A stretch of DNA of 7,567 nt from an uncultured Roseiflexaceae bacterium. GTDB taxonomy: Bacteria > Chloroflexota > Chloroflexia > Chloroflexales > Roseiflexaceae. Location of the stretch: assembly GCA_903932805.1 (NCBI GenBank), contig CAIZHO010000016.1, forward strand, positions 1-7,567, in the 5' to 3' direction. Below are positions 1 to 7,389 of this stretch, piece by piece (position 1 is the first letter of the stretch; every line of letters starts with the position of its first letter). Under the pieces are notes generated by a model. It worked only from the letters and a program-made list of their open reading frames with translations. It ran no database searches and was not told the origin of the DNA. The translations under genes were made by a program, and so were the position numbers.

Positions 1-462
1 GAGGCAGGTCGATGGAATGTGGTTGCCGCGACACTGGCGACGGTGCAAACCCCCAGTAACGAGCAAGATGCATGGACCGTGGTATTGCTAAAGCGCGCGG
101 CTGCGTTGCGTGCGCCGACGGCAGACGATGCGTCGCCGTTCATGAGTGCGTTGTTGTATGGCGATTATGATGCCGCCGTGGGTGTGCTCAAACGGTATCA
201 GCCCAAAGCGTTGGTCGACACGCAGAATCCCGCATTCCCGAGCGATTTGGCACCGTTTGGGGAGCTCGTCGTCGATTCTGTGGTACGATTGAGCACTACC
301 GTTCTGGCCCAAGACGCGACAGTGACGAGTGCGCAGTTCCTGCGTGGATGGGCACAGACGTTGCTCGACCCCAAAAATGCAGCAGGTTTGGCCGATTTGG
401 AAGCAGTCGCCGCGATTGACCCTTTCTATGCGGCAGTCCAAGCAGCCGTGCTGAACCGCTGA
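1..462 (+). CDS. C-terminal part of a TPR-like helical repeat protein (5' end outside window)
   Basis: The reading frame is open from the first base of the window to a TGA at 460-462, giving the last 153 residues of a longer protein; no start with a ribosome binding site is visible, so the true start lies to the left. The visible part is alanine- and leucine-rich and predicted helical, with no signal peptide or membrane segment. Two stretches look like degenerate tetratricopeptide-type repeats. One is near residues 44-67, with the core LLYGDYDAAVGVLKRY. The other is near residues 110-149, with FLRGWAQ, a DLE and a closing IDP, which matches the usual TPR spacing of Gly, Ala and Pro. TPR domains usually mediate protein-protein contacts; the partner here is unknown. 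It ends 22 bases before glgB and is probably co-transcribed with it. I do not recognise a specific family, and the TPR call rests on pattern only. Confidence 0.6.
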   Translation, partial: EAGRWNVVAATLATVQTPSNEQDAWTVVLLKRAAALRAPTADDASPFMSALLYGDYDAAVGVLKRYQPKALVDTQNPAFPSDLAPFGELVVDSVVRLSTTVLAQDATVTSAQFLRGWAQTLLDPKNAAGLADLEAVAAIDPFYAAVQAAVLNR

Positions 463-473
463 TTTGCCTGTAG

Positions 474-479
474 AAGGAG
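474..479 (+). promoter_or_regulatory. Ribosome binding site that fixes the glgB start
   Basis: AAGGAG lies 5 bases before the ATG at 485. It supports that ATG over the in-frame TTG at 464, which would add seven residues and has no Shine-Dalgarno sequence at a suitable distance. Confidence 0.8.
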
Positions 480-484
480 CCGCC

Positions 485-2386
485 ATGCCCATCCCACTCA
501 CCGGTCATTCGCTGCTCACCCAAGACGATTTGTACTTGTTCAACGAGGGGTCGCACTTCGCGCTCCACGAGAAGCTCGGTGCCATCCCCTGCGTCAAAGA
601 CGGCGTGACGGGTGTCCACTTTGCGGTGTGGGCGCCGAGCGCGCGCAGTGTGGCGGTCATTGCTGATTTCAATGGATGGCAGCGTGGCGGCAACATGCTG
701 TGGGCACAGGGGTCTTCGGGCATTTGGGCGGGGTTCATCGCCCACGTCCCGGTCGGGACGCCGTACAAATACTCCATCGAGACACAGATGGGTGACATCC
801 TCGAAAAAGCCGACCCACTGGCCACCGCCAGTGAGGTCCGCCCCAATACGGCGTCGCTTGTCAGCGACATGCAGGCCCACCGCTGGGGTGATGCCGCCTG
901 GATGACCGCGCGTGCCACCCGCAACACCAACGGCACCCCGATGAGCATCTACGAGGTGCACCTCGGGTCATGGATGCGCAACCCAGACGGTTCGTGGCTG
1001 GGCTACTTCGACGCGGCCCGCAAATTGGTCGATTACTGCACGATGATGAACTACACCCACGTCGAACTGCTCCCCATCATGGAATACCCGTATGACGGGT
1101 CGTGGGGCTACCAGTCGGTGGGGTTGTACGCGCCGACGAGCCGCTATGGCAGCCCAACGGATTTCATGGAATTTGTGGATTACCTGCACCAAAACAATCT
1201 CGGCGTCATCCTCGACTGGGTGCCGTCGCACTTCGCCGTGGATGCCCACGGCCTAGCGCAGTTCGATGGTACCGCCATCTACGAGCACGCCGATCCGCGC
1301 CAGGGCTACCACCCCGATTGGGGCAGTTATATCTTTAACTATGGGCGGCACGAGGTGCGCAGCTTCCTTATTTCGAGCGCGGTGTCGTGGTTCGAACGCT
1401 ACCACATCGACGGCATCCGGGTCGATGCAGTTGCTTCGATGTTGTACCTCGACTACTCACGCAAAGAAGGGGAGTGGATCCCCAATGCGTATGGTGGTCG
1501 CGAAAACATCGATGCCATTGTGTTGTTGCGCCGCTTGAACGAGGCGGTCCACGGCCGGTTCCCCGGTATTGTGATGATCGCCGAAGAGTCGACGGCCTGG
1601 CCGATGGTGTCGCGACCGACCTACATCGGAGGCTTGGGCTTCAACATGAAGTGGGACATGGGCTGGATGCACGATACCCTCAAATACATGACCGAAGATC
1701 CCGTGCACCGCAAATATCATCACGACAAGCTGACCTTTCGGTCGCTGTATTCGTTCAGCGAGCAGTTCACCCTGGCGTTTTCGCACGATGAGGTGGTCCA
1801 CGGCAAGGGCTCGATGATGAGCAAAATGCCCGGCGATCACTGGCAGAAGTTTGCCAATCTGCGCACGTTATATGGCTACATGTACGGGCAATCGGGCAAA
1901 AAGCTGTTGTTCATGGGCGGTGAGTTCGGGCAGTGGCGCGAATGGTCGCACGAGCGCGAGCTCGATTGGTATTTGCTCAACGAGCCGATGCATGCCGGGC
2001 TGCAGCAGTATGTAGCTGATTTGAATCGGCTCCACCGCGACGAGCGTGCGTTGCACGAACTGGACTTTGACCCGTGGGGATTCCACTGGATTGCCTGCGA
2101 CGACGCCGATCAGAGTGTGGTGGCGCTGTTGCGCCGTGGCGGGGCAGATACCCGCAACGTGGTGGTGATCTGTAACTTCACCCCGGTGCCGCGTCACAAC
2201 TACCGCATTGGCGTGCCCCAAGCCGGTGCATGGGAGATTTTGTCGAACAGTGACGACACCACCTGGGGCGGCAGCGGGGCGATGACGCATCTGCGTGTCG
2301 AGACGGTGCCCACCCACGACATGCCGGCATCGGTGGTATTGACGATTCCGCCCTTGGCGACCGTCTACCTGGCACCCAAAAAGTAA
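485..2386 (+). CDS. glgB: 1,4-alpha-glucan (glycogen) branching enzyme, GH13 family
   Basis: GlgB cuts an alpha-1,4-glucan chain and re-attaches the piece by an alpha-1,6 bond, forming the branches of glycogen in the cytosol. The 633-residue product starts at the ATG after AAGGAG. Domains: an N-terminal CBM48/E-set module near residues 38-120 (FAVWAPSARSV, ADFNGW), the GH13 barrel from about residue 153 (SIYEVHLGSW), and a C-terminal beta domain from about residue 540. The catalytic residues are all present: region I DWVPSHF (D244, H249), nucleophile D314 in GIRVDAVASM, acid/base E367 in IAEEST, and D435 in SHDEVVHGKGSM. The spacings of 53 and 121 residues from D314 match those of E. coli GlgB (D405, E458, D526). 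The protein is shorter than the 728-residue E. coli enzyme because it lacks the extra N-terminal module, as in many short-form GlgBs. It sits 62 bases before a GH57 gene in the same orientation. No frameshift or missing active-site residue is seen. Confidence 0.97.
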   Translation: MPIPLTGHSLLTQDDLYLFNEGSHFALHEKLGAIPCVKDGVTGVHFAVWAPSARSVAVIADFNGWQRGGNMLWAQGSSGIWAGFIAHVPVGTPYKYSIETQMGDILEKADPLATASEVRPNTASLVSDMQAHRWGDAAWMTARATRNTNGTPMSIYEVHLGSWMRNPDGSWLGYFDAARKLVDYCTMMNYTHVELLPIMEYPYDGSWGYQSVGLYAPTSRYGSPTDFMEFVDYLHQNNLGVILDWVPSHFAVDAHGLAQFDGTAIYEHADPRQGYHPDWGSYIFNYGRHEVRSFLISSAVSWFERYHIDGIRVDAVASMLYLDYSRKEGEWIPNAYGGRENIDAIVLLRRLNEAVHGRFPGIVMIAEESTAWPMVSRPTYIGGLGFNMKWDMGWMHDTLKYMTEDPVHRKYHHDKLTFRSLYSFSEQFTLAFSHDEVVHGKGSMMSKMPGDHWQKFANLRTLYGYMYGQSGKKLLFMGGEFGQWREWSHERELDWYLLNEPMHAGLQQYVADLNRLHRDERALHELDFDPWGFHWIACDDADQSVVALLRRGGADTRNVVVICNFTPVPRHNYRIGVPQAGAWEILSNSDDTTWGGSGAMTHLRVETVPTHDMPASVVLTIPPLATVYLAPKK

Positions 2387-2400
2387 CGCAACACGAAGAC

Positions 2401-2430
2401 CACGCTGTCTGCACGATGCACGGCAGCGTG
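2401..2430 (+). other. Stem-loop between glgB and the GH57 gene
   Basis: CACGCTG (2401-2407) pairs with CAGCGTG (2424-2430). The stem continues through a T-G wobble and a C-G pair, then TGCA (2410-2413) with TGCA (2417-2420), leaving one bulged C at 2421 and a CGA loop. That is about 13 pairs. No T-run follows, so it is not a standard intrinsic terminator; the GH57 Shine-Dalgarno sequence begins only 3 bases downstream. It may be an mRNA stability, processing or translation-control element. Its role is inferred. Confidence 0.55.
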
Positions 2431-2433
2431 ATA

Positions 2434-2438
2434 GAGGA
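2434..2438 (+). promoter_or_regulatory. Ribosome binding site for the GTG-started GH57 gene
   Basis: GAGGA lies 10 bases before the GTG at 2449. The spacing is a little long but acceptable. The conserved N-terminal VHGHFYQPP motif, which begins a few residues after this GTG, independently supports the start. The site directly follows the 2401-2430 stem-loop. Confidence 0.65.
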
Positions 2439-2448
2439 ATAGCGCCAC

Positions 2449-4845
2449 GTGACCCGATATGTGTGTGTCCACGGACATTTTTATCAGCCCCCGCGTGAGA
2501 ATCCATGGCTCGATGCCATCGACGTCCAGCCCAGTGCTGCGCCCTACCACGATTGGAACGCACGCATAGCGGCCGAATGCTACGCACCCAACACCGCTGC
2601 GCGCATCCTCGACGAGCGCGGGCGGATCCGGGCCATCATCAACAACTATGCACGCATCAGCTTCAATGTCGGCCCGACCTTGATGCGCTGGCTCAAACAG
2701 CACGAAGCGTCGACGTATGCAGCGATACTGGCTGCAGACCGCGAAAGCCAAACGCGCTTCGGCGGGCACGGATCTGCCATTGCGCAGGTCTATGGGCATA
2801 TCATCATGCCGCTGGCGTCGGCCCGCGATCGGCGTACCCAGGTCGCCTGGGGGGTAGCGGATTTTGTCCATCACTACGGCCGCATGCCCGAGGGGATGTG
2901 GTTGTCCGAAGCGGCCGTGTGTACCGACAGCCTCGAGGCGCTCGCCGAACACGGCATCAAATACACCATTCTGGCGCCGCATCAGGCCGCCGCCGTGCGC
3001 CGTATCGGTGCGACTGCGTGGGAACAAACGACCTACGGCGTCGATACCACCATGCCCTATCAGATTGCACTGCCGTCGGGTCGGAGCATCGCCGTGTTCT
3101 TTTATAACGGTGCGACGTCGCAGGCCATCGCCTTCCAAAATCTGCTCGAAAACGGCGATGTCCTGGCCAATGCGCTGCTCCGCGACGCTGCCGACGACGG
3201 TACCCCGCGGTTGGCCCATGTCGCCACCGACGGCGAGACATACGGCCACCACCATCGCCATGGCGAGATGGCGTTGGCCTTTGCACTGGCAAATATCGAA
3301 AAATTGAACCTCGCCAAAATCACCGTCTACGGCGAATATTTGGCGCTCCATCCACCGACCCACGAGGCCCAGATTGTCGAACACAGCTCGTGGAGTTGTG
3401 CCCACGGGGTCGAGCGGTGGCGCAGCAATTGTGGCTGCCACACCGGTGGCCAACCTGGTTGGACCCAGGCGTGGCGCGCTCCGCTCCGGGCATCGCTGGA
3501 TTACATGGCCGATGCAATCAATGCAGCCTGGTATCGCAAAGCGAACGAGTTTTTTGCTGACCCATGGGCGGCCCGTGATGCATACATCGCGGTCATCAAC
3601 CAACCCGACGAGGCCGGCATGGACGCCTTCATGCAGAGGCATGGATTGACTGCTGAGCGTTGGCCGGCGTTGGGCTTGATGGAGCTGCAGCGCCAGCTGA
3701 TGCAGAGTTTTACCAGTTGTGCGTGGTTCTTTAACGATCCGACCGGGATCGAGACCATCCAAGTCCTGCGCTATGCTGCCCGTGCGATGCAATTGGCCCA
3801 ACAGACGCTGGATGTGGACATCGAAGAGGGGTTCAACGAGCAGCTCGAAAAAGTCATCAGCAACACCGGGGTGACGCTCGAGAGTGTCTACCGGAGCGAT
3901 GTTTCGCCATTGGTGCTATCGCTCGCCGATGTCTGTGCGCACGATGCATTGACGGCGTTGTTTCACGATGCCAACAACGACGAAGTGGTCTATTTGCACC
4001 GCATTCGGCGTATCGTGCAACACGTCTGGACGTTGGGGACCATGCGCATCGCCATCGGCGTCACCGAGGTGACAGCGCTGTTGACCGGTGAACAACGCCG
4101 GTTCCAGTATGGGGTGGTGTTGACGAGCGATCAGATCATGCACGGTGGGGTCCGCCCCGACGACGATAATATCGATGCGTTGCTCCATGTGGTTGTGCCC
4201 GCGGTCGCCAAAAACGACCAAGTCCTGGTCAAGCAGGCGATGGACGACGCGTTGGGGCCGTTCCATTATTCGTTGCATTCGGTGTTCCGCGAAGAACAGC
4301 GATCGATCCTCGAAACCATGCTCTCGGGCGTGGTTGACAAAGTGGTCGCCCGCTACCACCAGATGTACGCCGAACACACCACGTTGATGCGCTTTCTCCA
4401 AAAGATGAGCTTGCCGGTGCCCGAAGAGCTCCAAGTGGCCGCATCGTCGGCGTTGCACGCCGATGTGCGCAGTGCGTTGGCCAACGATCCCCCCAATAGC
4501 ACTCGGGTGCAGGCACTGCTCGACGACGCACAATTGACCGGTGTTGTGCTGGACCGAGCGGCCATCGCGCTCCAAATGAGCGATGCATTGGCGCGCGTGG
4601 CGACACGGGTTGTCGCGACGCCCTTCGAACGGGGGATCTTGGGCACACTGTTGCGCTTGGTCGATGTGGCCGAGGCATACGATGTCGACATGTGGATGGT
4701 CCAAAACAACTATAATGTGCTCTGGCAACGCGACTACCCCACCCAACAACGGAACGCAGATGCCGGTGATGTGATTGCCATGGATTGGGTTGCGGATTTT
4801 CGCAATCTGGGCGAACACTTGAATATGGCGATAGTCAACGAATAA
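2449..4845 (+). CDS. GH57-family glycoside hydrolase with DUF3536-type C-terminal region
   Basis: This 798-residue protein has the conserved regions of GH57, a retaining alpha-glucan-active family that includes amylases, 4-alpha-glucanotransferases and branching enzymes. They are HGHFYQPPRE at residues 8-17 (the QP motif), GGHG at 105-108 with YGHIIMPL at 115-122, GMWLSEAAV with the expected nucleophile E154, and ATDGETYGHHH with the expected acid/base D261. The catalytic part fills roughly residues 1-335. The remainder, largely helical, matches my recollection of the DUF3536 architecture, where the reaction is not established. A Cys/His-rich segment follows the catalytic part: C317, H319, C328, C330 and H331. 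No signal peptide is seen, so it is probably cytosolic. It starts at GTG, lies 62 bases after glgB and ends 21 bases before aceB. The context suggests action on glycogen or maltodextrins, but hydrolase, transferase or branching activity cannot be told apart from sequence alone. Confidence 0.9.
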   Translation: MTRYVCVHGHFYQPPRENPWLDAIDVQPSAAPYHDWNARIAAECYAPNTAARILDERGRIRAIINNYARISFNVGPTLMRWLKQHEASTYAAILAADRESQTRFGGHGSAIAQVYGHIIMPLASARDRRTQVAWGVADFVHHYGRMPEGMWLSEAAVCTDSLEALAEHGIKYTILAPHQAAAVRRIGATAWEQTTYGVDTTMPYQIALPSGRSIAVFFYNGATSQAIAFQNLLENGDVLANALLRDAADDGTPRLAHVATDGETYGHHHRHGEMALAFALANIEKLNLAKITVYGEYLALHPPTHEAQIVEHSSWSCAHGVERWRSNCGCHTGGQPGWTQAWRAPLRASLDYMADAINAAWYRKANEFFADPWAARDAYIAVINQPDEAGMDAFMQRHGLTAERWPALGLMELQRQLMQSFTSCAWFFNDPTGIETIQVLRYAARAMQLAQQTLDVDIEEGFNEQLEKVISNTGVTLESVYRSDVSPLVLSLADVCAHDALTALFHDANNDEVVYLHRIRRIVQHVWTLGTMRIAIGVTEVTALLTGEQRRFQYGVVLTSDQIMHGGVRPDDDNIDALLHVVVPAVAKNDQVLVKQAMDDALGPFHYSLHSVFREEQRSILETMLSGVVDKVVARYHQMYAEHTTLMRFLQKMSLPVPEELQVAASSALHADVRSALANDPPNSTRVQALLDDAQLTGVVLDRAAIALQMSDALARVATRVVATPFERGILGTLLRLVDVAEAYDVDMWMVQNNYNVLWQRDYPTQQRNADAGDVIAMDWVADFRNLGEHLNMAIVNE

Positions 4846-4866
4846 TCGACGCTGAAAGGATAACTC

Positions 4867-6429
4867 ATGCCTGAGGGATTAGTCATTACTGGGCCGATGA
4901 AGCCTGGCTACAACGAGATTTTGACGCGTGAGGCATTGGCATTTGTCGAAGACCTCATCGAACGCTTCGAAGAGCGCCGCAGTGCACTGTTGGCACGGCG
5001 CGTCACGCGCTGGAACGAGCTCAAAGCAGGGGTGTTGCCCGATTTCAACCCCGAGACCGCACACATCCGGGCCGACGATTGGAAGGTCGCACCGATCCCA
5101 GCGGACTTCCGCAATCGCCGCACCGAAATCACCGGCCCCGTCGACCGCAAGATGGTCATCAACGCTCTCAACTCGGGTGCCCAAGTTTTTATGGCAGACT
5201 TCGAAGACGCCAATGCGCCGCTGTGGGACAACATCGTGCAGGGTCAAATCAATCTGCGCGACGCCATCCGCCGCACGATTTCGTTCACCGCCAAAGACGG
5301 CACGGTTTATCGCCTCAACGACCAGACGGCAGTGCTGGCGGTGCGTGTGCGTGGCTGGCATTTGGACGAAAAGCATGTCACCTACAACGGCAAACCGGTG
5401 TCGGGCGGCATCTTTGACCTTGGGTTGTACTTGTTCCACAACGCAAAAGAACTGCTCAAGCGTGGCAGCGGGCCGTACGTCTATCTGCCCAAATTGCAGA
5501 GCCACCTCGAGGCCCGCTTGTGGAACGACATCTTTGTCTATGCCCAAGACAAACTGGGCATTCCCCAGGGCAGCATCCGTGCCACGGTGCTCATCGAGCA
5601 TATTTTGGCAGTGTTCGAAATGCACGAGATTTTGTATGAGTTGCGCGACCACTCGAGCGGCCTGAATCACGGCCGCTGGGACTACATTTATAGCTTCATC
5701 AAAGCCTTCAATCATCGCGACGACTTCGTGTTGCCGGATCGCTCGCAGGTGACGATGGCGGTGCACTTCTTGCGGTCGGCGGCAGAGCTGTTGGTGGCCA
5801 CCTGTCACCGCCGTGGTGCACACGCAATGGGCGGCATGTCGGCGATTATCCCGCGCAAAGACGACGTCAACGCCAACACGCGCTCGATGCAACGCTTGGC
5901 CGACGATAAGCAGCGCGAGGCCGATCAAGGCTTCGACGGCGCATGGGTAGCCCACCCAGGGCTGGTCAAGCCGGTGCACGAGATCTTCAAGAAGGCCTTT
6001 TCGAGCGAAAACCAAATCACGTATGTGCCGCAGGTGAGCATCACCGCTGCCGATTTGCTGACCATCCCTATGGGCGACATCACCGAGCAGGGGCTGCGCA
6101 ACAACATCAACGTCGCGTTGCAGTACATCGAAGCCTGGTTCGGCGGGCGTGGTGCGGTGGCCATCAACTACTTGATGGAAGACGTCGCCACGGCAGAAAT
6201 CTCGCGCTCACAGTTTTGGCAGTGGGTCCACCACGGCGCCAAACTCAACGACGGCCGCCCGGTCGATGCCTATCTGTACAAGATGACCCGCACCGAAGAG
6301 GTCCAGAAGCTCCAGGAACGTCTGGGCGGGCCGCGCCTCGACCAGGCAGTGGCGTTGTTGGACGAACTGGTTCTCAATCCCGAGTTCACCGAGTTTTTGA
6401 CGGTACCCGGCTACAACCAGATGGCGTAG
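4867..6429 (+). CDS. aceB: Malate synthase A
   Basis: Malate synthase condenses glyoxylate with acetyl-CoA to give malate and CoA, the second dedicated step of the glyoxylate cycle; it is cytosolic and Mg-dependent. The 520-residue length fits the A isoform (about 530) and not the much longer G isoform. Visible landmarks are FMADFEDANAP near the N-terminal third, catalytic R162 in VRVRGWHL, Mg ligands E244 (LIEH) and D272 (GRWDY) separated by 28 residues as in the E. coli enzyme, and D439 in LMEDVATAEISRS, corresponding to the catalytic base. The family signature at residues 260-275, RDHSSGLNHGRWDYIY, is intact except that the last position is Tyr where Phe is usual. The ATG has GAAAGGA 6 bases upstream. 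The gene is 21 bases after the GH57 gene, probably co-transcribed, and is followed by a terminator hairpin. No isocitrate lyase gene is in the window. Confidence 0.97.
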   Translation: MPEGLVITGPMKPGYNEILTREALAFVEDLIERFEERRSALLARRVTRWNELKAGVLPDFNPETAHIRADDWKVAPIPADFRNRRTEITGPVDRKMVINALNSGAQVFMADFEDANAPLWDNIVQGQINLRDAIRRTISFTAKDGTVYRLNDQTAVLAVRVRGWHLDEKHVTYNGKPVSGGIFDLGLYLFHNAKELLKRGSGPYVYLPKLQSHLEARLWNDIFVYAQDKLGIPQGSIRATVLIEHILAVFEMHEILYELRDHSSGLNHGRWDYIYSFIKAFNHRDDFVLPDRSQVTMAVHFLRSAAELLVATCHRRGAHAMGGMSAIIPRKDDVNANTRSMQRLADDKQREADQGFDGAWVAHPGLVKPVHEIFKKAFSSENQITYVPQVSITAADLLTIPMGDITEQGLRNNINVALQYIEAWFGGRGAVAINYLMEDVATAEISRSQFWQWVHHGAKLNDGRPVDAYLYKMTRTEEVQKLQERLGGPRLDQAVALLDELVLNPEFTEFLTVPGYNQMA

Positions 6430-6442
6430 GTGCCGCAGAGAC

Positions 6443-6490
6443 GAACCGCGGGGGGCGCAACGCGCACCCCGCGGTTCTCTTTGTGTTGTT
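6443..6490 (+). terminator. Intrinsic terminator after aceB
   Basis: GAACCGCGGGG (6443-6453) pairs perfectly with CCCCGCGGTTC (6467-6477). After one G-A mismatch, four further inner pairs (6455-6458 with 6462-6465) close on a 3-base loop. The T-rich tract TTCTCTTTGTGTTGTT follows on + and ends at the stop codon of the convergent terC gene. On the minus strand no T-run follows the hairpin, so it is a good + strand terminator and only a possible brake for terC transcription. Confidence 0.85.
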
Positions 6491-7322
6491 ACTTGGTGCG
6501 GATGTACGGCGTTTTGATGAGTTCGGCGACACGATCGAGGACCATGGTGATGGCATAGAAAAGCCAGCGCACCGGCCACAAGATGGGGACCACAACGCGT
6601 TTGAGCGGCGTGCGGGCCACCACTATCGTACCCAACATGACCCCCAGCGAAATGCCGAACTGCTGGAACTCGGTCAACGTGATGTGGGCATATTCGTGCA
6701 GGATCAACTCAGTACCAATCGTCAGCAGCAACAGGAACGCGGCGGTCTGCACGGCCGGCTCCCAGGCGATGAGTTTGCTGAAAATCTGTGCCGCAAAGCG
6801 CATCACCAAAATGCCAATGGCGACGCCCAGCATGACCACCCAGAGTTGATTGGAAAGGGCAACCGCGGCGATGACGTTGTCGATCGAAAAGGCCAAATCG
6901 GCCAGTTCAAGAGCCAACACGGTACCCCAAAAGCCACTGCTGTTGAGGCGATTCGTGCCTGCCTGGCCGTCTTCGCCGCTCCGGTCGAACTCTTCGCCGA
7001 AATGGCGAATCGCCAAATAGATGAGATAGGCTGCGCCGAGCACCCGCAACCAGGGGAACTGAATAATCCAGCCGGCCAAGACAAGCATCGCGCCACGACC
7101 AACGTACGCGCCGAGCAAGCCGACTTTGAGCGCTGCATCGCGTTGATTGCCCAACACGCGATCGCCCCAGGCGTGCAAATGGGCCAAGCGGCGCGGCCAG
7201 GGGATGGGCTTGTCGTTGGGCAAATGGTTGACCATTGCGCCAAGCACGGCCGCGTTATCGATCGACAAGATGCCTTCGAGGAAAATGAGCTGGACGATAA
7301 TTGTGAGTGTGGTTAATTCCAT
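6489..7322 (-). CDS. TerC-family integral membrane protein (probable metal, likely Mn, exporter)
   Basis: The product is a 277-residue polytopic membrane protein of the TerC family, with about seven or eight hydrophobic segments. Two family motifs occur in a pseudo-repeat: [16 protein letters not shown] (residues 15-30, E16, D22, N23) and [19 protein letters not shown] (138-156, E139, D142, D148, N149). These acidic and Asn residues within membrane helices are the expected ion-handling residues. Named for tellurite resistance, the family includes members now linked to Mn2+ export or Mn loading of secreted enzymes (B. subtilis MeeF/MeeY, E. coli Alx); the substrate here is inferred. A hydrophilic loop at about residues 32-62, with H33, H48, H50 and D54, is longer than in compact TerC proteins. 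The ATG at 7322-7320 has AGAGGA only 3 bases upstream, slightly close. The gene converges with aceB and diverges from purA, so it is probably monocistronic. Confidence 0.92.
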   Translation of the reverse strand: MELTTLTIIVQLIFLEGILSIDNAAVLGAMVNHLPNDKPIPWPRRLAHLHAWGDRVLGNQRDAALKVGLLGAYVGRGAMLVLAGWIIQFPWLRVLGAAYLIYLAIRHFGEEFDRSGEDGQAGTNRLNSSGFWGTVLALELADLAFSIDNVIAAVALSNQLWVVMLGVAIGILVMRFAAQIFSKLIAWEPAVQTAAFLLLLTIGTELILHEYAHITLTEFQQFGISLGVMLGTIVVARTPLKRVVVPILWPVRWLFYAITMVLDRVAELIKTPYIRTK

Positions 7323-7344
7323 ATGTCCTCTTTCGCAGTTCCAC

Positions 7345-7350
7345 TATAAT
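7345..7350 (+). promoter_or_regulatory. Candidate -10 element of purA
   Basis: A perfect TATAAT lies in the divergent intergenic region, with no good -35 at 16-18 bases upstream. A start near 7357 would give a purA leader of about 78 bases. It overlaps the oppositely oriented -10 of the terC-like gene, so it may be real or merely the reverse face of that element. Confidence 0.4.
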
Positions 7351-7354
7351 ACCA
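7346..7354 (-). promoter_or_regulatory. Probable extended -10 promoter of the terC-like gene
   Basis: Reading the minus strand, TGGTATTAT is a TGn extended -10 joined to a 5/6 match to TATAAT. Initiation about seven bases downstream would give a leader of roughly 17-20 bases containing the AGAGGA site at 7331-7326. No convincing -35 is seen, which an extended -10 can tolerate. Confidence 0.5.
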
Positions 7355-7357
7355 TTA

Positions 7358-7389
7358 CACGACGCGAGCGACGGGTTGTTGCGCGCGTG
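7358..7389 (+). other. Possible stem-loop at the 5' end of the purA leader
   Basis: CACG (7358-7361) and CGCG (7363-7366) pair with CGCGCGTG (7382-7389), with one bulged A at 7362 and a 15-base loop. If purA transcription starts near 7357, this would be the first structure of the leader. The GC-rich arms make chance pairing plausible. Confidence 0.25.

Noticed and set aside
464..484. TTG at 464 as an upstream start for glgB.
   Set aside because: The Shine-Dalgarno sequence AAGGAG lies inside this stretch and is correctly spaced for the ATG at 485, not for the TTG.
2365..3801. Long open frame (478 codons) on the minus strand opposite glgB's end and the GH57 gene.
   Set aside because: Its translation is rich in Arg, His and Gly with no recognisable motif, and it lies wholly opposite two well-supported genes. 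It is a by-product of GC-biased codon use.
3916..4818. Minus-strand open frame (300 codons) opposite the DUF3536 region.
   Set aside because: His/Arg-rich composition typical of a reverse-frame shadow, within a coding region that is intact on +.
4879..6015. Minus-strand open frame (378 codons) opposite aceB.
   Set aside because: It is opposite the catalytic core of malate synthase, has no ribosome binding site that I could see and no family motif.
5943..7316. Long open frame (457 codons) on + running from inside aceB across the entire terC-like gene.
   Set aside because: The translation is low-complexity and rich in Arg, Gln and His; aceB and the TerC motifs in the other frames are clear, and the aceB terminator lies inside it.
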